This document shows positions 1 through 11,404 of a DNA stretch of 64,000 nt, one piece after another; position 1 is the first letter of the stretch; the number at the start of each line of letters is the position of its first letter. Where the stretch lies: the NCBI GenBank assembly GCA_037447655.1, contig JBBHKE010002650.1:1-64000 (forward strand), in the 5' to 3' direction. The notes under the pieces are model-generated. The model was not told where the DNA came from. It saw nothing but the letters and a program-made list of their open reading frames with translations, and did no database searches. Source of the DNA: Zygnema cylindricum (lineage: Eukaryota; Streptophyta; Zygnematophyceae; Zygnematales; Zygnemataceae). The translations under genes and the position numbers were made by a program.

Positions 1-99
1 GGGAAAAGATTCTCGCAAACAGACAAAAAAGTTGGACAGAGGGACGTGACAGTGGTGGAGGAAAGAGAAGACATGGCTGGGGGTAAAGTCGAAGGACTG

Positions 100-163
100 C
101 TCGGGGGGGAGGGAGGGAGAGAGGGAGGGATGGAGAGAGAGAGGGAGGGAGGGAGAGAGGGAG
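100..163. repeat. GGGA/GAGA purine-rich low-complexity tract
   Basis: Purine-only stretch of GGGA and GAGA units on the plus strand. No coding potential is visible. Confidence 0.85.
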
Positions 164-401
164 ATGCTCGGTTCAGGGGAAAAGAGGCAACTGTTTTTAG
201 GGTTTTTTCCTTCAATTGAGGCTCTTTTCTCAGAGAAATTTCTCTGAGAAAAGACAAGAAATACAAAACAAAGTTTAGCGGGTTCCTTTAGTGAAATACA
301 TTCATTAAATAGACCATCCACACTAATTTAAAGCCCCAATTGTGACCCTTATTTTTCATTCTATCTCTTCCATTTCCGAGTAAATTAAATTGAAAACCAA
401 A

Positions 402-403
<2 letters not shown>

Positions 404-478
<75 letters not shown>
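404..478. repeat. (AG)n microsatellite, about 37 units
   Basis: Uninterrupted AG dinucleotide run of 75 bases. It produces a spurious Ser-Leu repeat in the antisense frame, which I do not annotate. The flanking bases 164-403 and 479-727 show nothing recognisable. Confidence 0.97.
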
Positions 479-481
<3 letters not shown>

Positions 482-727
482 CTTCCTGAATCTATCAAAT
501 TAGTCAAGATTGGTCCCACTCTGACTTTCCGCCATATTGGAAAATGTACGGAAACAGCCCTACTTGACCTTGGGCCGTACGTTCTGCGCGTTTCACTAAA
601 CTGACAAAAGTCCATTACCAGCACGTGGCCGTACAGGAATCTGCAAAGGAAACGACAAGAAAATACCGTTTGTCTTTTTCTGGAGTACACATTAAATAAA
701 GGAATAGAGGTCCTTCCATTACTGTAC

Positions 728-3112
728 TGTAGTGTTGGGTATCGAGGACCATTTGCCGATAATCTATATGTATCGTTTTTCAGGTACCCGCTAATCAATA
801 TATCGCCTCGATATATCGAACAGCTAAATGTCGCGATATATAGTTAATATATTGGCGATATATCGAGACTTTTCTTATAAAAAATTATGACTATTCTTGC
901 TACATAATTTCTAATGAAGTTCCCAGCTCTAGTGTTTCCATATCCGGAAGCAGTTCAGTTTCATTATTCCCTTCACCTCCCATACTGCCTCCCATCCCTT
1001 GGGAAACTATAAAGAAAACTAAAAATGTAACCTTTCTATAAGGGTGAACTTCCATTAGAGGAAAAGTGGGGTTGTTTACTGGACGCCGTAAGATTTTGTA
1101 CATATTCGTACCATTTTTTTTTTCAGACGAAACATGACGAAACATGACGAAACATGTTAACTGGATGGCTCTAATGTTATAAGCGTAAGTATCGTCCCTT
1201 GGATGTTTCACTTTTTTAGATTCGCGAAGAAATCGCGCAAATCGTCCAGTGTGAAGAGACTCTCCTCGGCGAGGAGAGATTCTTCACACAGGTCGAGAAC
1301 CATTAGTACACGTGAAAAGTAAAAAAGTATCCACCACGAACAGGCAATGAGAAACAAACACGTCGTACATGGCATGTGCCTTCCGCCACGGTGTATACAC
1401 GTCGACCGAAATAACCTCGCACACTCCTTCTGACATCTGATGACCTTCAAAGTTTGCGGCGCCTTTTTGTCATTTCGTTTCGAAATTTTGATTTTCAATT
1501 TCAAAATTAAAATGTGGTGGCTAAATTTTTGTAGGAATCGTTAACTACCTTCGCTCGTACAAATATTAAGTACAAATTTTCAGTTTGAAGAATACTTTTA
1601 GATTTTAAGAATCTTAAAATTAACCTACGTGGCGCCAATCATACTTGAGAAACGATGTTTAGTGGCACGACACAATGGAAGGCCGTGCCAGTAAACAGTA
1701 CAAATAGACGTCTCCACATGTTTACTGGGACCGCCTAATGGAGTAGGGGCCTAATACTAGTCGCTGGAAATAGATAAGCATTAATGGCTACCAATCTGTC
1801 TGCAGATTGGAAGGTATTCTTCCCTAAAAGCATGAAACGAATAGTCAGAAATTTTTATTATGCAGATCATACTTTGACTAAATTAGTGGGAACTTTTCGT
1901 ATGTGAAGTTCTCTACTTACAAAATAAGTAATTATATGAATTACATAATTAGTACTTTTTTGTCGGTTACATTTTGCGGCGTCTACCATTTAAGTCACAG
2001 AACGAAAATCACGTCGTACATGGGGTATTAAACATCATTTTCGCTAAAATAACATATTATATAAAATATTAATTTTTAAATATACTATATATCGCGATAT
2101 ATATCGCGATGATTTATGTTGATCACGGTACGATACATCGAGGAGTCTCCGCGATCAATATTCAATATATCAAATATCGAAATTATCGCGATATGAATCT
2201 ACTCAATGTTGGTTTATAAAAGCTTTAGTCCTCTCTATATTATGTGAGAGGAAAATACAAGACTTATAAACTTTTCCAGAGTTGTTTTAAATTGCGTGTC
2301 AAAATTAGTGTAATTTGACAATATGAACTATATTAAACTAATGAGATCACATCGGACGGTTCATAAGAAAAGAAAGATCTCGAAATGGTGCGCACTACTT
2401 AATTGTGACATACCGTCCGATGGACAAGATCAGACAGACAAATACTTAACAGAATCTGAAAGTGGACCACAGTGACACGGCGGATCTCGTCACTTATCAA
2501 AGTCTGAATGTCGGCGATAACCTTATGGAAACCGGAATTTGTCTTCACGTTCATTTATATTAGTATGTACAGTTAAGTGAAAGTCAGACGTAGACAATTA
2601 AGGATTGTCCTTTTGTATGAAACAAGTACACGTAGGATTGTCCTTTTGTATGAAACAAGTACAAGTACCGTTGACTAAATTAACATACATCAGGTACATA
2701 GTCAGATTACTTTAGAGTACGGTTAGAAAGTACCGTAGGACTCTTTACAGTATTGTGATTAGCTAGGTAGGTAGTAGTAGAATTTATTGGTATAAATTCT
2801 ACGACTTAATATTTGTATGTATTCCTTTCATGAGGTTTCAAGGAGCACATATGTGCATTTTAAGAGATATTCTGTGGGATAAATCTCTTTGTTTAATAGT
2901 GCGTTTTGCTTGAAACTTTGTGAGTTAGCACACGCGGAAAACTGTAATCTCATTTAGTTTGGGGCCATTTGGCCAAATTGACTCTTTTATACAGTGGATC
3001 AAAGTTAGTGTCTTGAGTGCTTCCTATCTTTGGTTCTGTGATGGCTTTTACTTCAGCAACAGCTGGAGCTGCACCAGCTGTCATAGAACAACGCTCAATA
3101 CCCAACACTACA
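728..3112. mobile_element. Candidate TIR DNA transposon, non-autonomous, about 2.4 kb
   Basis: A 19-base terminal inverted repeat is present: TGTAGTGTTGGGTATCGAG at 728-746 matches the reverse complement of 3094-3112 with one mismatch. Near both ends are palindromic ATATCGCGATAT-type motifs (about 790-870 and 2085-2200), which resemble subterminal repeats. The interior has no transposase frame. A clear target-site duplication was not found, so the superfamily is unassigned and the call is tentative. Confidence 0.35.
2602..2664. repeat. Tandem duplication of about 31 bp
   Basis: Two adjacent near-identical copies of a unit beginning AGGATTGTCCTTTTGTATGA and ending in a GTACA stretch. It lies inside the candidate TIR element. 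Confidence 0.85.
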
Positions 3113-4075
3113 CCTTGAATCGTTATTAGTGTTGAGAAATTATTAGTGTAAAGAAAAAATTAGCGTTATTCATTCTAATTTAGTGCCATGAGACGTGGCA
3201 GATTATGGTCCACGACCTTAAATAGTGTAGTTTATTCTATTTAAGGTATTAATGTCAAAATTCAGGGGTGCCGATATAGAGTTCATAACGCTAATAACGA
3301 TTCGCGGTGTACCTTCCATCCATCATCCATTTGAATAAAATCAGTGAATCGACAAAAATTCAGAACTACGAAGAACCACCGTTTTACCTCTACTAGTGTT
3401 GATGTTTTTTCGCAATTTTTAAAACCATCTTTTTTTTGGTGCACACCCTGTCCGATTCTTTAATTGGAGTACACCAATCGGAAAATGAGAATTGTTCATT
3501 TCATCCGCAACCGTCGAATTTTAAATCAGGCAGGTGTGCACCTATAAATTTCCAACGTGTGTGCACAAAGAAAATTTTGTTTAGTGGCAAAAAAAACCTT
3601 TACCACTAATAGCGATAAGGGTGTACCGTATGGCCTTGTGAGTGATAAACAATTAAAAAAGCAATTCAAACAAGCAGTAGTAATCGCCAGGGGATTAGGG
3701 GGTTTCTTTTTGTTTTGGCTTTTACCTTTTTGTACCCGTATTGCTTTTTCACAGTTTTTCGATAAATAATTCTTGTTTAGGGCATTTTCCATTTGCCCTC
3801 CATTCGGGTGTCCTTTGTAATAATGGTGTTCCTACAATACAGTACTGTACATCACTGTACTGTACTGTACTTATTTATGGTGTGTCAAAACTGGGGGAAT
3901 CTCAAAGGTTTAATCTCAGCCGTCCGATGACGTTTTCAGTTTAAGCATATTTTTCACATATACTTACGTTGTTTGAACTTTCATTTTTATGTTGCGTGTC
4001 AGAGTGTCAGACTCCGACCGTACAGAATTTTAGTTTTAATACACCTCGTTTCGGTAATTCGGGCAGCTTGCAGGA
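3113..4075. other. AT-rich intergenic stretch, nothing recognised
   Basis: No protein similarity, RNA gene or transposon end is recognised. A short palindromic run of GTACT units lies near 3840-3870. The longest frame (3526-3792, minus) has no recognisable domain. Confidence 0.5.
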
Positions 4076-4360
4076 TAAGGGTGCAGCCCCATGTGGCTAA
4101 GTTCGGGTTTTTTTTTTGGTCGTTTTCCTTTATAACTTAGCGCCATAATGCCTCAGTTGCGACCGTACGAAGAAATCGCAAATTTGTAAACTATAATTTG
4201 CGTCATTCTCGAACTTACGATGTACGAAAATTTGTCGTCTTGCGTTTTTTCGACCCACTTTCACGTCATCTTCAAACTTATCATAAACAATATCGGCAAT
4301 GTGTTTTAAGCTAAGTAAATCCGTTTATACCAATAGGAAAACATACTCCCACGTGTGAAA
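4076..4360 (-). mobile_element. Partial Harbinger-like element H3 (one end)
   Basis: The end GGGTGCAGCCCCATG follows a TAA. The next 280 bases align by eye with the reverse complement of the right half of element H2 (24150-24531), sharing the CGTTTT, TTAGCGCC and GTACGAAG blocks. The opposite inverted repeat was not found, so this copy is truncated or rearranged. Confidence 0.55.
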
Positions 4361-4654
4361 AGTTTAAGAATTTTTTTGACGAAAAAAAAAAGTACAAGGT
4401 TATTGGTTTTTGTCTGCTACTACATTGTACGTTTTTTTTTACAGGGGTCTCAAGGCTGCAGTGGCTTTCGACAGAAAGGTGAAAAATTTGCCAAGTTGTC
4501 AGTGTTAGTCGCCCTCACAGCCACTTTCACCTTGAGCGCCATTCACCCTTTCAAAGTACACTACTTCGCATTTTGCCACAAGTTGGCTTTAAGGGCAGCG
4601 GAAGGGAGCGGAAGAAAATATTCAGAGGGACGGTTTCAACCACCGCTGAAGGTA

Positions 4655-5066
4655 TAAAAACCAAACATTTTAAAAGAAGGAAAACATTTTTATGTTTTGG
4701 TAGAGTTTTCTAATTTCTAGCAGTAACCACACTGTTTATGGCGAATTTGACGGAAGCTTGTTTGTGAGAGTGCTGTTTTTTTCCGTCAACATGCTTCACA
4801 ATAAATACAAAGCAAACTTTCTAAAAGAAAAAAAACTTTTCTGTTTTGGTACAGTTTTCGATTTATGGCACTAACCACAATATTTATGTTGACTTTGACG
4901 GAAGCTTGTTTGTGGAAGTGGTGTTTTTTTTCGTCAACCTGCTTCACAAAAAATACAAAACAAACATTATAAAAGAAAGAAAACACTTTTGTTTCTTGGT
5001 ACAATTTTCGAATTTCTGGCTCCATCTACACTATTTATGGTGAATTTGACGAAAGCTTGTTTGTGA
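4655..5066. repeat. Tandem repeat, period about 150 bp, nearly three copies
   Basis: The landmark CGGAAGCTTGTTTGTG recurs near 4751, 4899 and 5050 (last copy CGAAAGCTTG), giving periods of 148 and 151. Each copy also has an AAAAGAAA block and a TTTTGGTA(C/G)A block. Copies are diverged, so the array is old. No coding signal. Confidence 0.85.
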
Positions 5067-5535
5067 GGTATAAATTATGGCTAAAAACGCATGATTGAAA
5101 ATCAACGAAAAATCTTAAGATTTGCACATGACACGCGCTTTCCAAAATACAACCGAAAATAAAGACGAAATTTCGTAATATTCATTCGTTACTCTATTTT
5201 TGGTAACTTTTGTTTGTCACACTATTTTTTCAAAGGACTTTCGTTATGTTCGAAAATAAAAGCCCTAAAAAAATGAGCTGGTGTACAGAGTGTTGAGTGC
5301 AAAAAGTATAAAAGTTTTGTCGTGTGATTACTTCGTACGCAGGCACATGGTACGAAAGTGAAGATTTGAAGTAAAGTTTGTCGACGCTAAAAAAATGAAA
5401 TATATTCAATATAGGATCGTGGCTTGCGTGGCACTAGTCAATTTAGAACAGGTGGCTTACAAACTCTTCGTGATGAAACATCGACTCATAGCCTGTTCCC
5501 ACTGGAAAAGAATTCACTTCCGCAACAGACGGGCG

Positions 5536-5615
5536 TTCGAATAATGTACGGATTTTAGAGCACCGACTTTTTTGTTTCGAATAATGTACGGATTTTAGAG
5601 CACCGACTTTTTTGT
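5536..5615. repeat. Perfect tandem duplication, 40-bp unit
   Basis: The 40 bases at 5536-5575 are repeated without change at 5576-5615, which suggests a recent replication-slippage event. The sequence around it (5067-5535 and 5616-5770) shows nothing recognisable. Confidence 0.95.
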
Positions 5616-5770
5616 TTTAGGAAATTTTCAGAGAACCGTACAAACTAACTTCTTCAAAATATTGGGGGATATTGAAGTCGGGTATTTTTGTGAAAGAAAC
5701 CAACGGTAAATCGAAAATTTGACGTAGCAAAAACAACATCCGAACAGCTATTTTGTTGTTTTCGCGCGTA

Positions 5771-6100
5771 TTAGGGCGTGTTCCCATGTGTTCAAGTACG
5801 GGTTTTTTTTCGTCGTTTTCACAGAAAAATGGGACTTCCAACGAGAAAATATTACGCCATACAAAAAAAAGGCAAAAACACAAGTACATTTTGCTTCATC
5901 TTGGAACTTGGAAGGTGCGGCAATTTGGCGTTATTATCATCGCAACCCACTTCCAGCTCATCTTCACACTTGCACTAGAATCATATCACAATCTGATTTT
6001 AATCAAAATACTACCTTATTGAGGAATAGAAAACTTGGTTTGCACGCGTCAAACGTTTTCAATTTTTTTTTTTGCAATTGGGAGAGTACACGAAAATAAA
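5771..6100 (-). mobile_element. Possible Harbinger-like end H4
   Basis: TTA followed by GGGCGTGTTCCCATGTG, then a GTACGGG-T(8) stretch, resembles the right-end inverted repeat of H2 and H3. Only this end is visible and similarity fades within about 100 bases, so the call is weak. Confidence 0.35.
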
Positions 6101-6328
6101 GTTATTTGTCTGTTTGCAAACAATTTGTTTGTTTGTTTAGTTGTATGGACAAGCAGCCGGACATGATCCGCCAAAACTACGCACATGGCAGTGAAAAAAA
6201 ACCCGACGTCTACAATGTCACGATGAACATTCAATGACACTTTCAATAACACTACTGTATATCCCATTTGTTGACGTATGCGATTGCTTATGTTGTCCAC
6301 GTGTGGGCGTCTACAAATGTCAGGAGCT

Positions 6329-8485
6329 TGCAATTCTCTGGTCTCCATTGATTTATAAAATGGGCAGCCTGTAATTCTATGGGCTCTATTGCCACACAGA
6401 ATTCACAGGTCCAAAAAAGCTAATCTAGATAGTGCCGACTCTAAGTATATATAAACCCAAATGATTGACCCCTTGACAATAAAAACCCCATTACAACTTC
6501 ACCCTTGTGAAATAAGACTTTATGTGTGCTCAGTTCCACCACAGAATGCAAAGTTAGAATATGAGTTTTGGACACATTCACCCACTTTGACTTTCTCTTA
6601 GAAATGTTGCCACATTCACCCACTTTTACTTTCCCTTGGAAATGCAGCCATCCTGGCAGGCAAAAAATCTAGCCGAGTACACGCCTGTGTAGCTTGGACC
6701 CCCCTTAGTCCGCAACAAAAAAAATCACTAATAATGGTCAATTAAATTAATAGTTATGGCTGCCCAAAGTTAGCATTTTATACAAGGTGCTCTCTCAGAG
6801 AGGCTTCGACCTACCAGAAATATTTTAAGTCTTAAAACCCCTACCTAAGCCCCCTAGTACTGAGGTAAGGACCAATCACAAGATTGAACGGTATAAGAAA
6901 GTACAGGTGTCGGAGTACTTTCTGTACGGTGCTTGTACGGCATGTCTATAATGGTGATATTTGTCATATCCGAATTTGTCATCTTGCGTTTTGGAGATCA
7001 CGCAATCCTCCAGGATGGTGCCACGTGTCATCCGGTGTCGGCGTGTCCAAAAACCGCCAAAATTGCCATTCTGTACAGTCGGTTTAAGCAGGAGCCGTTC
7101 GATTATATTTCGTACTTTCAATCTCGACCGTCGAAACAAATGTCTTCGATATTTATTTCGTGCGCCCCAAATTATTTCAGTGCGATACCTTTCCATGTTC
7201 ATTTAATTTGGTTTAGCCGTTAAATATATGATATCGGTGAATCTTACTTTATTAATTATTTAAACCATATAGACGTATCGAACACCTCTACATCTAGCGG
7301 ATAAGGTGGGAAACCAAATATGTACGGCAGTTGGCTGGATGTATCAGGTACAATTCCTGGTCCATCCGGTTACCATTTTGGTAACGCCTAGACATACTCC
7401 CTTCCATCTTGTCTCCTTGGATAATTAGGCAACTCCCCTCCTACTTGTCTCCTTTGCAATTTAGGCAGCCATGGCTATCCCAGTCTTCTAGTGACTACAA
7501 CAAATATGGATGACTTAGACAGACCATCTGACAAAAATAAAAATAAAAATTCAGACCTAGAAAATACCCAAATATTAGCACAGCCTATGTAAAGCCTTTA
7601 GGATAATATTTACCCCTTTCACTTTCCCACTGAATAAGTGCCACCAAGGCACACAAACATTCTGACCACCCTCACCCTTGTGAGGACAAGACTCTCTTGA
7701 GCCACCCTGGCACGCAAAGACTCTGACCGACTACACCCTTGTGTAGCTTAGACTCCCCTGAGTCCGCAGCAAAAAGAATCACTGAATTTGCTCACCCGAG
7801 CATTAAGTTATGGCTGGTCAAAGATGACATTTATAGTTACAAGCTCTCTTAGAGAGAGGTACCTAAATATCACTAAGTCTTGGTCTGCCTACTCACGACT
7901 ACCTACTTCTAAACCCTAGTCCAATAAGAACACTATATAGTACAAGAAGGTACAATGGGCGATGTACGTCCATTGTACGACATGGTCTACAAGGTGACAC
8001 CTCTCAAATCAGGTGCCATGGTTCCTCCTCCCATCTTCTCCGGTATTAAATAATGCGGCGCTACGTGGCACCACATGACACAATATCCGAATGTCGCGAA
8101 AAGCTCACTTCATGTTGCGGCTACAATGCAAGTCGTCTGATCAAAACATATTTTACACGGTTCAGAATCGCGTACGTGCATGAATTGTCTTCTTCGTTAA
8201 TTTGGTGTTAATGAGCCGTTGCGTTAATATGAATATATCTTTGAAATCCGTCACGTGTATCGTTTCGATTACGCCTCAGTGGATAAGGTTGTCGCCTATA
8301 TAGTGAACCACAAACCTAGATTCAAATGTAGACGTAGGAAACATTTTGGTAAAATATCCTCTACTTCAAAATATGCCACTTTCTAAATATGGCGGCAGCC
8401 ATGGCGTGCATTTGATCCTCACTCTCTCTCTTTTTAAAATATAACTAAAATAGAGAAGTGAACTATTAATTACCTCTTTTCGACA
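6329..8485 (-). repeat. 3' LTR of Copia C1, split by a solo LTR
   Basis: Minus-strand LTR: its last 41 bases are at 6329-6369 and the rest at 7581-8485. It starts (minus strand) TGTCGAAAAGAGGTAATTAA and is followed at 8486 by a purine-rich tract and the C1 RNase H frame. A tRNA-like module lies on the plus strand at about 8266-8338, with an A-box-like AGTGGATAAGG. A reverse TATA box is at 7830-7836 and two AGGG-loop-type hairpins lie near 7680-7770. Same family as the LTRs of Copia C4. Confidence 0.8.
6370..7580 (-). repeat. Solo Copia LTR, 1.2 kb, TSD CAGCC
   Basis: A complete LTR (TG...CA on the minus strand) with no internal region, flanked by the 5-base duplication CAGCC at 6365-6369 and 7581-7585. 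A reverse TATA box lies at 6776-6782. An Arg-like tRNA module is on the plus strand at about 7283-7370: A-box region CTAGCGGATAAGG and B box GGTACAATTCC, whose stem TCAGG/CCTGG encloses a 7-base loop. A solo LTR is expected after recombination between the two LTRs of an inserted element. Confidence 0.85.
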
Positions 8486-8878
8486 CTCTCCTTAATTCCT
8501 AGTCACTTTTCAATTCTAATCCGCAGTTTTTCCTACAATAAATCAACTTAGGGGAAGACACTGGTTTTGTCATCATGTCCGCAATCATTTCTTTATCAGT
8601 TTTAAGAACCAGTTAAATGTTTTTTTTTTCAACCTTCTCTTCGACAAAGCTTAGTCTAATATCCATATGCTTAGTTTTGAAGTGATGTTTCGGATTAGCT
8701 GCAATAGAGATAGCAGCTTGATTATCACAAAAAACATTTTGAGTTCCAGACTTCATGAACCTACGTTCCTCAACAAGAGATTTCACCCACATTAATTCTT
8801 TGGTGGCAGCACAAGAAACCATGTACTCAGCCTCTATAGTGGAATGAGCAACAACTTTTTGTTGTTTGCTACTCTTAC
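8486..8878 (-). pseudogene. Copia C1 RNase H, C-terminal fragment
   Basis: The minus-strand frame (best at 8613-8822) carries the Copia RNase H signature: LMWVKSL, CDNQAAI, and NPKHHF-KHMDIRLSF. It stops where Copia C2 inserted at 8879 and resumes at 15385. Copia RNase H degrades the RNA strand of the RNA-DNA hybrid during reverse transcription. Decayed. Confidence 0.85.
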
Positions 8879-9947
8879 TGTAGAAATTGATGGTCTGTTT
8901 TTAAGTATTTTCTAGGTTTAAATAGAAATATAGATAGAAGCCGAGGCAGTCTATCTCTATTTTCTCTCTCGAACTCTCACACTTGTCGCAGTCATTGAAA
9001 AGTTGGAGAGGAAGCTAGAGCTATGGCTACCTAGGCTATCTAGAGGTTTACGTAAAAATATATTAATTTATTTACCATTAGGAGTTTATTTCCTAAAAGG
9101 ACATATGCTGCACCCACGATTTGATCTTGGTACCTGCTGGACTTAAAGCAGCCAATAGCCTGTAACCTTATCCGTTAAGTCTAGAACTAGTGTTACGCAC
9201 TATAGGGTTTGATATTTATTTAAACATTTCCACGTAGGATAATTCATTTAACTGAAAATGTTTTTTGGGATACATAGATCCTGTAATGTAAAAGTACGGA
9301 ATAGAGTATGTATATGAAACGAGTACCGCACATTTGTTTCTTTAACGAAACAAATACCGCGCATGTATTTATGACGGCTCCGATTGAAATCTGCATTCAA
9401 TCGGACGACAGGGAAGAAAGCCGAAATCGCGGAAGAGATTCTCGGAGGTTTATAGTCATCACCACATCAGATGACACGTGGCGAAATTAGGTTGGATCGC
9501 GGTATCTCCCCGGATTACGACACCGAATCTGAATATAACATGTGTCGACTTTTAGGCCATCAAGTACAATGTCCGTACAGAAAGTACACTGGCAACTATA
9601 CTTTTATGTCCGGAAATGCAATATGATTGGCTGTGTACGTCAGTAGATAGAGTCTGTGAGAGAGATAGGACTTAGAATAATTAGTAAATAGGACCCTCTC
9701 TCCCAGAGAGCTTCTGTACAAAAGGTCAACTTTGACCCTCCATAACTTACTGTTTAGAGGAGCAAATTCAGAGATTCTTTTTGCTATCGACTCATGGGAG
9801 TCTTCCCTTCACAGCACTGAAGGAAATCAGATTTTTTGTCTGTCAAGGTGGCAGTTGTAATTGCTGAAACACAAAAGGGTCAGGGATATCCTAGAGGCTT
9901 CTTGGAAGCTGTCTATTCTGAGGACTTAGGGAGGTCTCAGAGTTTCA
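8879..9947 (+). repeat. 5' LTR of Copia C2
   Basis: Starts TGTAGAAATTGATGG and ends GAGTTTCA directly before the primer site. It holds an antisense tRNA-like module (9108-9188; GGATAAGG A box, AGATCAAATC B-box core), a CACGTGG G-box near 9475, a GTAC hairpin near 9572-9610, and in U5 the hairpins GACTC-ATGG-GAGTC (9789-9802) and CCTTCA-CAGCAC-TGAAGG (9806-9823). Confidence 0.92.
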
Positions 9948-9962
9948 AGTTATGGGCCCACC
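9948..9962 (+). other. Primer-binding site of C2 (initiator tRNA-Met anticodon arm)
   Basis: AGTTATGGGCCCACC lies immediately after the LTR; other copies have GGTTATGGGCCCACC. The latter is the reverse complement of the conserved anticodon stem-loop GGTGGGCCCATAACC of plant initiator tRNA-Met. Priming from a cleaved tRNA half is established for Drosophila copia and yeast Ty5; its use here is inferred. Confidence 0.8.
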
Positions 9963-10876
9963 CTCTATGGTACGAATCTTTAATGGAACTAGCTTTATAT
10001 AATGGGAATGTATGATGATAGGAGCTCTATGCAAAAAAAGGTTTAGGGGGATAGTGAATGGACGAGTGGGGCGTCCATCAAGTCTTGGAATTCCTCGAGG
10101 GTTTGGAGGATGCAGATTAACAAACAAAGCAGATCCACCTTCAACGAGGAGACAAAGGAAGGAGAGGTGGTGGAAAAAAGAGCGGAGATCGAGGCTACCA
10201 CACCAATAGCAACAGGTTCAACATTCATGTCGCCTATTCCGAGGAACGAGGAGAATGATACTGAAACCTGAACTTCAACAATATGGCGGCAAACCACTTC
10301 ATCCTAGGCCATCTTACTCAAGGACTTGCATGTCCTCATTTGCAAGTAGAAAGAGCATCTAATCTTTGGATGGCTCTCATAGAGATGTACCGAAGTGGTT
10401 TGATTCAGCAACAACAGTTCTTTGATCAGAAAGTTAAAGAGTACGTATACAAAGGGGGGAAGATGTTGTATTTTTGCAATGAGCTTGCTACACTCTTCAT
10501 GGAGCTAGAGAGTGCAGGAAAAATTTTTAGAGAAAAAGAAAAGGTTAACTGTTTACAGATGAAATTACCCGATGAGTTCGAGAACATAGTCAACCGTGTG
10601 CAGGACTTGTCGAACTCAAGGTGGATATTGAACTCAGTGGTAGGGATGATTCTCGTTTCGGAGAATACAATTGAGATCCGAAAGAGAGGAAAGAGTGGGT
10701 AAGACCTGGCAACTGCGTCCAATTGGAGGAACAAGGATTCCCGGAAACCGATTAGAAACTATGGAGGGAGGGAGCAGAAAAATCAGACTGGCGAGTTCGA
10801 ACCAAGGACTCCCAAAGGTTTATGTAATTTTTGTAAGAAACCGGGGCACTATATGGGAGAGTGCACTAAGCTAACC
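9952..10876 (+). pseudogene. Copia C2 gag
   Basis: Begins MGPPSMV at the ATG inside the primer site. An early stop follows (near residue 17) and further frame changes precede the longest clean piece at 10283-10702, which holds the Copia gag core (ATPHL-like and ELATLFMELESAGK). A CCHC knuckle CNFCKKPGHYMGEC ends the gene at about 10825-10866. Gag forms the virus-like particle around the element RNA. Broken by several frameshifts. Confidence 0.8.
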
Positions 10877-11404
10877 GAGCTTCGGTTAAAGGAGGGGCAG
10901 GCCGGTGGAACCCCGAGAGGAAAGAAAAAAGCACTTGTGACACAGGTACATGAGGCGAAATCCGAGGACGAGGACGATGAGCTTCTATTGGATGAGGAGT
11001 TGGAGGCAAAAAATGAGGTCGAAATTCCACGAAGGCATAAATGTGCTTACGGTGGATTGAAAGGTGAAGCAGGTTGGATTTTAGATTCAGGTGCCTCCAT
11101 GCACATGTGTAAAGATAAGCACCTGTTCACTAAGATAAGAATGATTCCCACCGTAGAGATAGAGTATGGGGATAGGAGGATAGTCACTACTACCTTTGTA
11201 GGATCGGTAGATCAGAAAGTGTTAGTTGAAGGAAAGACATCCATAGTAACATTCTTCAATGTATTGTTTATTCTGGAGCTGAACAAAAACCTCATATCTA
11301 CATTTGTATTAGATGATAAAGGTTTTTTTACTAGCACTAGGGAAGGAGTCTTTACTGCTAATTTTGAAGAGGATGTCTATTTCATTGCTAAGAAAAGTAG
11401 CTAA
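10877..11404 (+). pseudogene. Copia C2 protease region
   Basis: The active-site motif WILDSGASMHMC is intact at about 11074-11109, downstream of an acidic linker. The frame ends at TAG in 11402-11404, just before the integrase zinc domain. Copia proteases cut the Gag-Pol polyprotein. The domain looks complete, but the polyprotein is interrupted on both sides. Confidence 0.82.

Noticed and set aside
385-798. Long minus-strand frame with a Leu-Ser repeat
   Set aside because: The repeat is the translation of the (AG)n microsatellite; no domain elsewhere in the frame.
3041-3118. Small frame MAFTSATAGAAPAVIEQRS... that looks like a gene start
   Set aside because: Only 25 codons, overlaps the inverted repeat at 3094-3112, and no continuing exon or splice signal was recognised.
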